This document shows positions 49,260 to 59,095 of a DNA stretch of 64,000 nucleotides, piece by piece. A program made the translations under genes and the position numbers. Where the stretch lies: contig NZ_JACRSU010000001.1 of the NCBI RefSeq assembly GCF_014384785.1, forward strand, positions 496,001-560,000, in the 5' to 3' direction. Each line of letters opens with the position of its first letter. Within the stretch, counting starts at the first letter, position 1. The notes under the pieces are model-generated. The model was not told the DNA's origin and did no database searches. It saw only the letters and a list, made by a program, of their open reading frames with translations. The stretch comes from Congzhengia minquanensis. GTDB lineage: Bacteria; Bacillota; Clostridia; UBA1381; UBA9506.

Positions 49260-49324
49260 CTCGTTTTTAACGCGATGGACGGAGAGAGAAGAGAAAGAAA
49301 TATCCAAAATATGTTAAAAACGAG
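49260..49324. repeat. 12-bp inverted repeat after FAD oxidoreductase gene
   Basis: CTCGTTTTTAAC (49260-49271) and GTTAAAAACGAG (49313-49324) are perfect inverted copies, 41 bp apart, just upstream (minus-strand sense) of the terminator. A third partial copy CGTTTTTAAC lies at about 49334. The role is unclear. Confidence 0.6.
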
Positions 49325-49339
49325 AGGAATAAAGCGTTT

Positions 49340-50584
49340 TTAACCCACGAATGCACCCTTTTTTATTAATTGAGAACGCAGTTCGTCACAATTGACTGCT
49401 GCAGGCAAGATATTCTCCTTTTTTGCTATAGAAACAGCGGTGCCTGCTGCTTCACCGATGCAGCATACAACAGGCATAATACGGCAAGATGCCTGCGCCT
49501 CGTGAGTTGAGGAAATACATCTGCCTACCACCAATAAGTTGTCTGCCCTTTGCGGAAGCAAACAACGGTATGGAACGGTATAGTATTCCCCTTTTGGCAA
49601 AAACCAATGATATGTTCCTGTACCGTCAGGATTGTGAATATCCATATCATAACAGCAGGCAGCAATGCCGTCAGGAAATTTTCTGCAAGCCATAATATCT
49701 TCTTTGCTCAAGGTATATATCCCGTCAATCATACGGCTTTCTCTGGTGCCGATACGAATAGCGGTAGAGAGAAGCTGGGCGTGTTCAAATCCGCAGGCGT
49801 GTTTTTTTAAAAATGCAAACAGCTCAAAAACCTGCTCCCGCGCTTCGATCTCTGCACGGGTTATATCCTCGCCGTTTGTTGGATCCAGTTTCACTACTCT
49901 CGTGGAATTAAAGTGCAGCACGCCGTTTACCGGTGTTTCAAAGGTCAGCACATCCTCACGGAGATTTCGAATTTTTCCCTCTGTCTGAAGCTTTTTATAT
50001 GTTTTGTTTAAGTTTTCTTTGTCTGCAAAATAAGCCTGAACATCGGCATTTGCCACACGGAAACACAGCGTCATGGGCTGGCACAGCCCGTCTTCACGGC
50101 CTACATGAAAGGGACAGTCTGCAGAAAACGCCACATCGGCATCCCCTGTTGCGTCAATATAATAGGCCGCCTCTTTTGAAAACACTCCCGATTTATTGAC
50201 AAACTCTAAAGAGCGGATTGTCCCCCCTTCTTTATTCGACCTTACAAACGTTGTATTAAAAAGCAGCGATACTCCGGCCTCCAGCGCCATGCGCTGCAAA
50301 ACAAGCTTTAAATATTCCTCGTGAAATTTGCTTTTGCCCGGCAAGCCGCTCACTTTTTCAACACGGCCGGTAATTTCTTCAAACAGCCCGCGGCTTAGCA
50401 CAATTGGGTTATCCCCCTGCGTGCGGTAGCCCATAAACGGTGTTACTAAATTGATTTGTGCCGCGCCGCCTAAACAGTTTGACTGCTCCACAAGCAGTAC
50501 CGAACAGCCGTCTCGGGCGGCGGAAATTGCTGCGGCAGTGCCTGAAAATCCGCCTCCTACAATAATTACATCATATTTTTCCAT
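49340..50584 (-). CDS. FAD-dependent oxidoreductase
   Basis: A 414-residue protein; the start at 50584 follows TGGAG by about 11 nt and gives the standard flavoprotein N-terminus MEKYDVIIVGGGFSGTAAAISAARDG. The FAD dinucleotide fold is GGGFSG, with Glu in LLVEQ, then NCLGGAAQINLVTPFMGY, the GD motif in YIDATGDADVAF and the C-terminal flavin-binding NLLVVGRCISSTHEAQASCR. It resembles the FAD_oxidored family (PF12831), which often accompanies glycan-degradation genes in gut bacteria. There is no signal peptide, so it is cytoplasmic, in contrast with its secreted neighbours. It is the last gene of the surface-protein operon; the substrate is unknown. Confidence 0.87.
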   Translation of the reverse strand: MEKYDVIIVGGGFSGTAAAISAARDGCSVLLVEQSNCLGGAAQINLVTPFMGYRTQGDNPIVLSRGLFEEITGRVEKVSGLPGKSKFHEEYLKLVLQRMALEAGVSLLFNTTFVRSNKEGGTIRSLEFVNKSGVFSKEAAYYIDATGDADVAFSADCPFHVGREDGLCQPMTLCFRVANADVQAYFADKENLNKTYKKLQTEGKIRNLREDVLTFETPVNGVLHFNSTRVVKLDPTNGEDITRAEIEAREQVFELFAFLKKHACGFEHAQLLSTAIRIGTRESRMIDGIYTLSKEDIMACRKFPDGIAACCYDMDIHNPDGTGTYHWFLPKGEYYTVPYRCLLPQRADNLLVVGRCISSTHEAQASCRIMPVVCCIGEAAGTAVSIAKKENILPAAVNCDELRSQLIKKGAFVG

Positions 50585-50675
50585 TTCAATTTTTTCTCCA
50601 TTCAAATAGGTGCATATGCCAACTTTTTTAAGCGGCCCATTTATTTTAAACTGCAATAATATAGTATTAGATATT

Positions 50676-53054
50676 CTATTTGGTTCGTGTAACCACTTTA
50701 GAATATACGGTTTTTCCAGTTTCAGCAAGCACGCTGCCACTCCAGACATAAAGCTTAGCCTTCGCTGCTTCCGGTGGTGCCGCTAAAATTACTCCTGTAT
50801 TTACGGAATCACTTGGGCCAAATTCCGTCTGCACTGTTTTATAACCTACCATTTTGTTTTTTGCATCATATACTGCAAGAATAATAGTAACAGGCTGTTC
50901 TTCACTGATTTGCGCACGGTTGGTAATGGTGACCGCCGCGCTGATTTCACCTGTATTTTCATCCCATTTTGTGATTTCCGATACAACCGTAACACAAGGG
51001 GTTACCGTGTATTCACTAAAATATAAACTGCCAATGGTTTGTCTGTCATCAATAGGCACCAGCTCCACCCGAATGGTTTCGCCGGCAAGCCCTACAGGAA
51101 TTTGTATGGTTTTTTCTGTTGTCGCGCAGATGAAAACTTCGCCCTCGTCTGTTTTTTGAAACATGCGAAGAAGGGTTTGGCCCTCGTCTGCTCCGCACAG
51201 GCTATGAAAATTATACCGTACACTGATAGCACCCGTTTCGTAAGAGTTCCCTGCAAAAGAAACATCTGTGCAATAGGGATGAGCGTTTTCCATGTCCGTA
51301 TCCGTTTCCGGGTCGTACTCTCGAATCGTAATATCATCTAAATAATAAACTGTACCCGAGCTATTTCCGTCTACGTTAAAGGAAAGAAACGGAAGTCTGG
51401 GAATAGTGTGTTCATTCGGGGTTGTCAGGTCATCTTTTAGCGCAAATCGGTTTGATATCAAACATTCATAATACGTCCAGTCGCCTGTTAAACGCCAAGT
51501 TCCCATGGAACCGTCGGTGTTTACTTCCTGCTTACCTGTATAATATTCCACCTCCGGCACAAGATAGCTTTCCTGGTCACCGCCGGGTTTTGATACAGAA
51601 CGGTCCAGTACCAAAGAAAAGGGAACGCCCTCTTTATCTTCTGTTTCACCCTTTGCCCAGAAGCTAATTTTATAGTCGGTGTCGGCCTTGTCAAGTCCAA
51701 TACCTTGATATGCATAGCCGCCATCCTCTAAAATACTGACACACATGCTTTGTTTTCCAGTACTTGCAGGACGAATGTCTGCAACAAGCTGAGTTTCTAC
51801 TTTTTCTTCATTCCAGCCAAGCACGTTCTGTTCTGTTTCTGTCACCTTACTTTTGTTTAATTCTCCGGTAGGATTTAAAAACTTTTGAACCGTGTGATCG
51901 TTTGACTCAAACCCGCCGTTAGCAACTGCACCCATATCCACAATTTTTATATCATCAATTCCAAACAGACCTGTTGATGGCGTGTCCTTCATACCGTGAG
52001 GAAAAACTCTAAAAATGGTGTTAAACTGCTGGTTGGTAAAGGTTTTAAATTCAAATTGGTAATAAAACTCAATCTTATGCCACTGTCCGTCTACAGGGAA
52101 CTCCGGTATTACGTATCCGGGCAAGTCGGTGTTGTAACTGTTGGTGTCCACCACACGGCTTCTCGCCGACTGTAGCATATAAACCCCTGCAGTGTCTACC
52201 GCTTCGCCCTTGCCGTTAAAAGCTTTTTCTCCTTTAATCCAATAAGAAATGTAATACATATGGTTTGCGGCAAAGGTCAGCTCTTGTGTAATCTGCATCC
52301 ATCCTGCCGTAGTTGCTTCTATTTTTGCATATTCTCCACCTTCGGGAGCGTCCTCTGATTTTACAACCGCACATGTTCCGCCCCAGCTGCTTTTTCCGTC
52401 TGCAAAAGTACTGTTTTTAACAATATTTATACCTTTTTCGGCTGCTGCACCATGCACAGTGGGTTCAAAAATAATATCGTCAATATCGTAGGTAATAGAT
52501 TCACCGTCCGCCGCGTCTACCTTAGTATTGCCCGTACCAATGCGCACTTTTAAATATATGGATTGCGTGCGGTCGCATATTTCTCCGTTCGTGAAAACAC
52601 CGTTCCAAAATTCTGAAACAGTCACATACGTCCACGTGTCAACAGCTAAATCTGGGTACGACACAAGGTCGAATGAAGCCTCCTCACCGTTTAAAGTTGA
52701 ACCGCACAGCATAAATATAACCGTTTTATCAGCAGTTTCCGTTTTCAGGCGAATCCATGCCCCGGCCCTTAGATTTTGTCCTGGGGCAAAGCCCGCGCTG
52801 TTTAGCGGAATTTTGAGTTCGCCGCCTATTTCCGTTACTGTGTGACGAAGCGCATAAGCAGTATCGCCTGCACCAGGCGTTACGGTCATAATTTCACCTG
52901 TATCCGCGGCAATGGAAACATTATTTTTATTCCCGTCCTCAAAACTCTCACAGACATACGGGTAGCTGTTATCAGACGCTGATGTCTGTATGGGGAGCGA
53001 CCAGTACATTGTCAGCAATAAAACAACCATAAAAAATGTTTGAAATCGTTTCAT
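50676..53054 (-). CDS. Secreted multi-module carbohydrate-binding-like protein
   Basis: 792 residues with signal peptide MKRFQTFFMVVLLLTMYWSL...QTSA. Three jelly-roll modules of the CBM4/9 type follow (about 30-185, 205-375 and 380-630), with recurring phrases such as AGAWIRLKTETADKTVIFM, MYYISYWIKGEKAF and YKISFWAKGETEDKE, and YYLDDITIREYD or IDDIKIVDMG ends. An Ig-like pair follows (about 640-790), ending in an ILAVYDAKNKMVGYKTV ... AKLYVWSGS module also found in the neighbouring proteins. There is no SLH repeat and no catalytic domain. It is probably a secreted glycan-binding accessory of the locus. GGAGG precedes the ATG. Confidence 0.82.
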   Translation of the reverse strand: MKRFQTFFMVVLLLTMYWSLPIQTSASDNSYPYVCESFEDGNKNNVSIAADTGEIMTVTPGAGDTAYALRHTVTEIGGELKIPLNSAGFAPGQNLRAGAWIRLKTETADKTVIFMLCGSTLNGEEASFDLVSYPDLAVDTWTYVTVSEFWNGVFTNGEICDRTQSIYLKVRIGTGNTKVDAADGESITYDIDDIIFEPTVHGAAAEKGINIVKNSTFADGKSSWGGTCAVVKSEDAPEGGEYAKIEATTAGWMQITQELTFAANHMYYISYWIKGEKAFNGKGEAVDTAGVYMLQSARSRVVDTNSYNTDLPGYVIPEFPVDGQWHKIEFYYQFEFKTFTNQQFNTIFRVFPHGMKDTPSTGLFGIDDIKIVDMGAVANGGFESNDHTVQKFLNPTGELNKSKVTETEQNVLGWNEEKVETQLVADIRPASTGKQSMCVSILEDGGYAYQGIGLDKADTDYKISFWAKGETEDKEGVPFSLVLDRSVSKPGGDQESYLVPEVEYYTGKQEVNTDGSMGTWRLTGDWTYYECLISNRFALKDDLTTPNEHTIPRLPFLSFNVDGNSSGTVYYLDDITIREYDPETDTDMENAHPYCTDVSFAGNSYETGAISVRYNFHSLCGADEGQTLLRMFQKTDEGEVFICATTEKTIQIPVGLAGETIRVELVPIDDRQTIGSLYFSEYTVTPCVTVVSEITKWDENTGEISAAVTITNRAQISEEQPVTIILAVYDAKNKMVGYKTVQTEFGPSDSVNTGVILAAPPEAAKAKLYVWSGSVLAETGKTVYSKVVTRTK

Positions 53055-53073
53055 TTTTATCCTCCCTTAACGC

Positions 53074-56000
53074 TTAGTCATCCGAAAACTTTTGTCCTGT
53101 GTAGGGCTGCAGTAAAAAGTCACCCTGAAAAGCATATACGCCGAACAAACCGCCGCCTGTTACATGCCCCTCGCCCTTATCAAGATAATCAAAAATCGGT
53201 TTGTCGTTTATAATCAATATGATTCTGGTGCCGTCTTTTTCATCTATAGTACCCACGGTTACAGAATACCGCTTTCCATATTCGAACATGGTCTTGCCGT
53301 TATCAAGTAGATTGGGATAGCCCGCTCCACCGATTGGCGTATAAGTGCTATCACCGTAAATCATGGTGCGCACGCCCTTGTTAAAGCGCTGCAGTTCTAT
53401 AATATCAGGCTTAAATCCGATTAAATATGTATCGCCGTTGGTGTAGCTCCAAGCTTCATTTTTAATGCCCAGCGCCAGCGACGGCCATGTGTTCGGATTG
53501 TTAATCGTCAGGTCGAAGCTAATCACCTCATCTTTCAGCGCGTTCAGATAATAAGACGGTTTTGACGATGCTATCGACACGCCTCCGCTTTTTAAGAGCG
53601 CACCGTCGGACCATTTATTTGCTGAAAAGAATGGACTGTTTTCCGTAAGCTTTATCGAAGAATCCAAGAAGCTTATGGTGTCATCCTTCACATAACGGAT
53701 AACATGCACCGGAATATCCATCTCTTTCTTTACCCCGTTCATGTCAAACGCCGCATGGATTGTGGTGCTGCCGACGCTGAGACCTGAAATAACACCGTCT
53801 TCACTCACACTTGCAATTTCAGGGTCTGCTACGGTATATGCTGCGTTTTCGACAGGAACCTTTAAACCGGAAAAGGTAACTGCACTTGCTCCAATATCCG
53901 CCGAGGCATCCTGCAGAACATAATATACATCCCGCTTGGTCTCAAAATCCACGGCAACGTCGTCACAGACAAGCTCAATATAAACATCGCGGTACACATC
54001 GCCGTCTAAAAACTGTGCATGAATGTTGCATCTGCCGGAACCAACACCTGTAATCACACCGTTTTCATCAACGACGGCAACTGTTTCATCTGTGGAGTAG
54101 AAATACAGCTGATTATAAGGAATTTTCACCTCATTCAGTTTCCGTTTGTAGCCCACAATGTCAACCGTTAAGGTGTCGCCGGATTTAATGCTGTATAAGT
54201 TTTCACGGTTCAGCACACGCAGGCGCTGAATGGAATCGGGAAACCGGGTATGATATGCTTCAGGAAGTCCTGCTTCGTCAATAATTGCACGGGCTTTTTC
54301 CGGCCAGTTTCCATCAGAATATACCTCAGCATTTGTAAAATCGTTATAAGTACTGTTTAAGCGATATTTTTCTGTTGTTGCAAAATTATCATGAATCCAG
54401 TTGTAGCGGATGGTGGGCTGGTGGATACAAAGCCATTCCAGGCTCCAATCGGTATATTTTCTGTTGTTCATATTGGGAACTTCCCGAATATCTACCACGT
54501 TATTTGCGATTTCCCAATAGGTGGAGCCTTCATCGGGATAAATTGCCGTTGGTGTGCCCCGCATATTTTCAAAATAGTTGTTGCAAATTTTGTTATAGTT
54601 GCCTTCCCAGCCTCCTGTGGCGCCTAATGCGTAAATACCTCCGCTGTCGCAGACAAAATCTTTACAGGTGTCGTGAATGTAGTTGTGCGTCAAATTCAGT
54701 CCCACGGTTGCACTGCCTGAACCGGCGTAAGATCCCCAGCCCCAGCCGATGTGCATGCCGGAATAGTTAATGTTATAAATTTCGTTGTAGGACACGTCAG
54801 AATTTTTTAGCCAGGAGATGGAAAGCCCGACACAGCCGCGGTAGTCTAAGCCGCAGTCGTGAATGTTATTATTTAACACGTTGCAGTCGGTTCGAAAATA
54901 TTTATACTCCTTGGGTTTTCGAAATTTATTGACATCGCTTGCTTCAGCACTTGCGCAGCCAAGATTAATGCCGCCGCCTGCCGTGTTATACACATGGTTT
55001 CCAATTAAATCACAGTGCTGGTAAATTTGACGGAAACCAATGCCTGCGCCGCCCACATTACGGACGGTGCAGTTCGTAATATCTACATACGCCGCGTCGG
55101 CCAGCGTCACAGCCGCGTCTTCCGCAGTTCCTGTAATTCTGCCGTCACCGGGATATGATAGTGTGTTCAGCTGGCTGTCCCGATAGGCTGCTGCCTCAGT
55201 TGAAGGCCAGTTCCAGGCAAAAGACTCAAATGTTAGTTGGTTAAACTTTAAGTTGTGAATTTTGTTGTCGGTGTCGTCACCTACTATTAACAGTCCGTGA
55301 TTTAGCACCGGAATTGTTGCCGTCATGGTGGCAGGGTCTTCATTTTTACGGGGTTTATAATACAAATACCCGTCATTTTTATTTAAATACCACTCGCCCT
55401 CAGCATTTAACAGTTCATAGGCATTTTCAAGCCACATAGGGCCGTTGGACGGATGTGTAGCCGAGTTTGTAGTGTGAATAATTTTCCAGGATTCGGGTGT
55501 GAACGTGATAACGCACTTACCCTCATCATTTAGCGCAATGCTCTTTATTTTTCCCCGGGGGTTGGTCCACTCCTCACAGTAAACCGCCTCAATATCGGTT
55601 TGATTGGTAAGCGCTGCAAGCTCAGGATTGTCACAGGTTACGGTGCATGCGTCCACATCCTTAACTGGATTTTTCAATACGCCGTTTCGGCTTAAATAGC
55701 CTTCCCGGCTTTCATCATTTTTTGCACGGACGGCACGCACTCCGTTAATATAAACTTGCCGTGCTATGGTGCCTGCGCCTACATATGTTTTATAAATGTT
55801 TTTTTCTTTATCGTGCAGAATAAAGTTTTTATATTCCCTGCCTCCGGAAAATATCGGTTCTTCATTTCCCCATGCGGTGTAAATTACACTGAAGCCGTTG
55901 CTGCCCGAGTCTACAGTGGAAAATCTTATAGGCTGTGTTAAAAAATAGGTTCCGCCTTTAATATACACATAAATGTGGTTCTGCATTTCGGTGAGAAAGG

Positions 56001-57303
56001 GCTGAACCAGTTTTCTTGCCGCCTCAACGGTGGCGACGGGGCGTTTTTCGGTTCCATTGTTTTCGTCGTTCCCTTGTTCACCGTCGACATACACTGCTAG
56101 TCTGCTGTAGCTTTCGATTAGCCTGTAAAGCATGGATGCCGCCTCTCCGCGGGAAATGCTGTCAGCTGGACGGAAGCTCCTGTCCGGATAGCCGGAAATG
56201 ATACCGTACTGTGCAGCGTTGGCCACCGCGGTTTTTGCCCAGGAAGGAATTGCATCTTTATCTATAAATACAGGTGCATCTTCTTTAGGCTGTGCACCGC
56301 GTTGTATTGCAATTTTCTCCAAAATATATGCTGCCTCTCCGCGAGTTATGGGCTGGTTTGGCAGAAAATTATCCCCAGCCGTCATGACCGGATGAATAAA
56401 ACCCATATTATACGCACTTTGCAGGTTTCCTGCAAACCAGTCAGAGCTTTTAACGTCTTTATACATACCCCGGTATGGCAGAGGATCTAACCGCATCAGG
56501 TTCATGGCAAGGGTAATAAACTGGCCGCGGGTAACTGAACCGTCCGGCTGAAAACTTCCGTCACCCATGCCAGACACAATGCTGGAAGCAGCCAGCATAT
56601 TCACCGTTTGCTCGGACCAGTGCCCGGCAATATCAGAAAACGTCGTGCTGTTTATCGGCCGCTCCGTAGCAAAGCCATCGTCTGCCGGTATCACGTCGCG
56701 TGAGGCTGTATCACTTACCCCGTTAAAGCTTTCCCAGTCATACTCTACCGTTTCGCGGGGCGTCACCGTCAGTTCGTCCATAAAATATGTGTTTCCGACC
56801 AATCCTTCACCACGCAGACAAAACAAGCGAAGCGCGTCCTGTGTGTCGGTTCCGTCATTTTTTTTGCCGTCACTGATATATGTAAAAGAATATTTCTTCC
56901 AGCTTGTTGAAAGTGTACTTGACAAAAGTGTTTTTCCGTATGTTTGGTCTTCAAACCGCAGCGGCACACTAAAGGGCTGCGTACCCGAGGCAACCTTTGC
57001 GTAAAAGGAAATATCATATGTTTCACCGATAACATTGGGCACATCAACACACGCATAGCCATATATGTCTGAAATTTCCACCTTTATTGCACCACCGCTG
57101 CCGCCGGGTGCACCGTTCTTTTCCCATGAAACCGTACCGTTTCTTGATTTAATCGGAGACAAATCTTCTTCCGTGTTAAAGGAACCGAAGTTCTCTAATA
57201 TATTAAATGTTTTTGTCTCTACCGGACGTTTCACCGCGTATGTTGAAACAGATGTCAACAGCATTAACACCATAAGGAAGGTGCAAATCAATTTTGGTTT
57301 CAT
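53074..57303 (-). CDS. SLH-anchored right-handed beta-helix protein
   Basis: 1409 residues, signal peptide MKPKLICTFLMVLMLLTSV...YAV. A carbohydrate-binding-like jelly roll (about 30-185, YDISFYAKVASGTQPF) leads into three SLH repeats (about 218-395, FSDIAGHWSEQTVNMLAASS). The beta-helix (about 404-1020) starts AVYVDGEQGNDENNGTEK and has the same turns as the paralogue at 45685 (HIGWGW, CDSGGIYALGATGG). Two Big_2 Ig-like domains (about 1030-1110 and 1110-1190) and a C-terminal ~200-residue concanavalin-like module follow. The start follows the stop of the upstream gene directly (TAAATG), with GGAGGG upstream. SLH repeats should fix the enzyme to the cell wall. A polysaccharide lyase or hydrolase is likely, but the substrate and catalytic residues are not identified. 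Confidence 0.88.
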   Translation of the reverse strand: MKPKLICTFLMVLMLLTSVSTYAVKRPVETKTFNILENFGSFNTEEDLSPIKSRNGTVSWEKNGAPGGSGGAIKVEISDIYGYACVDVPNVIGETYDISFYAKVASGTQPFSVPLRFEDQTYGKTLLSSTLSTSWKKYSFTYISDGKKNDGTDTQDALRLFCLRGEGLVGNTYFMDELTVTPRETVEYDWESFNGVSDTASRDVIPADDGFATERPINSTTFSDIAGHWSEQTVNMLAASSIVSGMGDGSFQPDGSVTRGQFITLAMNLMRLDPLPYRGMYKDVKSSDWFAGNLQSAYNMGFIHPVMTAGDNFLPNQPITRGEAAYILEKIAIQRGAQPKEDAPVFIDKDAIPSWAKTAVANAAQYGIISGYPDRSFRPADSISRGEAASMLYRLIESYSRLAVYVDGEQGNDENNGTEKRPVATVEAARKLVQPFLTEMQNHIYVYIKGGTYFLTQPIRFSTVDSGSNGFSVIYTAWGNEEPIFSGGREYKNFILHDKEKNIYKTYVGAGTIARQVYINGVRAVRAKNDESREGYLSRNGVLKNPVKDVDACTVTCDNPELAALTNQTDIEAVYCEEWTNPRGKIKSIALNDEGKCVITFTPESWKIIHTTNSATHPSNGPMWLENAYELLNAEGEWYLNKNDGYLYYKPRKNEDPATMTATIPVLNHGLLIVGDDTDNKIHNLKFNQLTFESFAWNWPSTEAAAYRDSQLNTLSYPGDGRITGTAEDAAVTLADAAYVDITNCTVRNVGGAGIGFRQIYQHCDLIGNHVYNTAGGGINLGCASAEASDVNKFRKPKEYKYFRTDCNVLNNNIHDCGLDYRGCVGLSISWLKNSDVSYNEIYNINYSGMHIGWGWGSYAGSGSATVGLNLTHNYIHDTCKDFVCDSGGIYALGATGGWEGNYNKICNNYFENMRGTPTAIYPDEGSTYWEIANNVVDIREVPNMNNRKYTDWSLEWLCIHQPTIRYNWIHDNFATTEKYRLNSTYNDFTNAEVYSDGNWPEKARAIIDEAGLPEAYHTRFPDSIQRLRVLNRENLYSIKSGDTLTVDIVGYKRKLNEVKIPYNQLYFYSTDETVAVVDENGVITGVGSGRCNIHAQFLDGDVYRDVYIELVCDDVAVDFETKRDVYYVLQDASADIGASAVTFSGLKVPVENAAYTVADPEIASVSEDGVISGLSVGSTTIHAAFDMNGVKKEMDIPVHVIRYVKDDTISFLDSSIKLTENSPFFSANKWSDGALLKSGGVSIASSKPSYYLNALKDEVISFDLTINNPNTWPSLALGIKNEAWSYTNGDTYLIGFKPDIIELQRFNKGVRTMIYGDSTYTPIGGAGYPNLLDNGKTMFEYGKRYSVTVGTIDEKDGTRIILIINDKPIFDYLDKGEGHVTGGGLFGVYAFQGDFLLQPYTGQKFSDD

Positions 57304-59070
57304 TTATTTCATCCCTCCGTTCGCCATGACAAGTTCATAAATGATTTTTGCGGCCTGTGCACGGGTAACAGCGTCTTTCGGTGCAAAAAGCCCGTTTCCA
57401 ACACCATTCACGATTCCCGTGCCTGCAAGATGAGATACCGCATTTTTTGCATAGTCGGAAATTTCATTTTCGTCACTGAATGCTGCTGTCCCGCTTAGTT
57501 CCAGTTTCATGCACTGTGCAGCGCGGAATACGATAACCGCCATATCCTGTCGGGTAATAAATGCCTCAGGCGCAAATTTCTGCTCCGAAACACCGTTGAT
57601 AATTGCTGCGGCAACACCGCTTGCAATATAAGGATAGCTCCAGCGGCCGCACTCAACGTCGGTAAAGCCTGTCTCAGCGCTGTCATCTAAAATATGCAAT
57701 GCCAGGGTAATCATTTTTACAAATTCTTCCCGTGTTACCAAATCATCGGGGTAAAACAAGCCGTTTTCCCTGCCGTTTAACACATTCTTGTCTGCTAGGT
57801 AGCAAATTGCCTCCTTCGCCCAGCTAACAGTATTCAAGTCATGGAATGCTTCAGTTATTACCTCGTTGGTATTTTCAGACGGAAGCAAGTCATTAGTAAC
57901 CGCTCCGCTTACGTCGTTGCGGTTGGAATTTCCTCTCCCCGAGCTGCTGCCACCGCCTGAACCGCCTGAACTTCCGCCGCCGGTTTCTTCTTTGTTTTTT
58001 TCGGTTTCAATTTTTTCTGCAATTTCATCGTATTTTGTTTCTAACTGCGAAGCGTTTTTTATGTTAGATGCTACTTTTTTCAGTTCACTGCTTAAATTGT
58101 TAAAATCCACATCGTCAAACTCTTTTGTATGTTTATCACTTAAATTGACGCATTTCCCGTTGTAATAGTCAAGCGCCTCGGTTACAAAACCGTAGCTTGC
58201 CGTGTCCAGCATCGCCATTAGCACCGCAAAGTTAAACGTATTTTGCACTTGATAGTTCTCTAAATTGTATGGAAGCACGTCCTGCATACGCGAATGTACC
58301 GCCGCGGGTGAAAGTTTTAACTTTTCGTGGTCATAAAATTTCAAGTCGAGATTTAACTCGGTTGCCTGTTTCACAGCACTGTCAAAACCGGTGCTGTCTG
58401 CCGACAAAAAATCTCCGGCTGCCAGCAGACGTGCAAACTCTTCTTTCAGCAGCGTCTCAAAAAAACGGATTTCTTCGTCTGATGCATCATCTGAAAGCAC
58501 CGGCAGTTCAAAACTTGCAAGGGCGGTGTTAAACGCCGTCTGGATTTTGGTACTATAAGAAAAATAATTGCCAAGGTCAAAATCAACCAGACCGTCATCT
58601 GCGCCAGATTGAAGTAGGGTGTTTAGTTCGCTTTCCGCCGCAGCAGATATTTGATTGTAGAAGACAATTTTATCCTGTTTGTTAATGAACGAAAATTCCT
58701 GTGAGGCGCTGTCGCCCACCACAGCAAGATATTTGCCCGATTTTGACATTACATCCAGTTCAAAGGGATCAAAGGTGTAGGTGTAAAGAGTAATTACACG
58801 TTTGTTTTCCCCCTCACCCACAACTTTTTCCCAAATAGCAGGGGCCGATTCGGTCTGTCCCATATACACCGGTTCCGATTCCGGCTCGCCGTTTACCATA
58901 CGATACACCTTAAGCGGATAATCCCCTTTTGCATCTGCAGTTGCACGGATTGTTACGGTATAAATATTAACATCTGCCACAATTTCTGTCACACTTGCCG
59001 CAGTGCATACGGTAACCGGAATCAACGCAATGAGGCTAGACATGATAACGATTAAACATTTTTTCAGCAT
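57304..59070 (-). CDS. SLH-domain secreted protein
   Basis: 588 residues. A signal peptide (MLKKCLIVIMSSLIALIPV...) is followed by an N-terminal Ig-like domain (about 25-125, TVTIRATADAKGDYPLKVYR), a helical middle (about 130-365) and a Gly/Ser linker (about 368-385). Three C-terminal SLH repeats (about 405-585) include FHDLNTVSWAKEAICYLADK, RWSYPYIASGVAAAIINGVS and FSDENEISDYAKNAVSHLAG. It is a wall-anchored protein with no visible catalytic domain; the helical part could bind a partner or substrate. It overlaps neither neighbour: its stop adjoins the next start and it follows the 943-residue protein by 25 bp, so it is within the same operon. AAAGGAG precedes the ATG. Confidence 0.85.
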   Translation of the reverse strand: MLKKCLIVIMSSLIALIPVTVCTAASVTEIVADVNIYTVTIRATADAKGDYPLKVYRMVNGEPESEPVYMGQTESAPAIWEKVVGEGENKRVITLYTYTFDPFELDVMSKSGKYLAVVGDSASQEFSFINKQDKIVFYNQISAAAESELNTLLQSGADDGLVDFDLGNYFSYSTKIQTAFNTALASFELPVLSDDASDEEIRFFETLLKEEFARLLAAGDFLSADSTGFDSAVKQATELNLDLKFYDHEKLKLSPAAVHSRMQDVLPYNLENYQVQNTFNFAVLMAMLDTASYGFVTEALDYYNGKCVNLSDKHTKEFDDVDFNNLSSELKKVASNIKNASQLETKYDEIAEKIETEKNKEETGGGSSGGSGGGSSSGRGNSNRNDVSGAVTNDLLPSENTNEVITEAFHDLNTVSWAKEAICYLADKNVLNGRENGLFYPDDLVTREEFVKMITLALHILDDSAETGFTDVECGRWSYPYIASGVAAAIINGVSEQKFAPEAFITRQDMAVIVFRAAQCMKLELSGTAAFSDENEISDYAKNAVSHLAGTGIVNGVGNGLFAPKDAVTRAQAAKIIYELVMANGGMK

Positions 59071-59095
59071 TTCTTTTCTCCTTTCCGCTTTGGTG

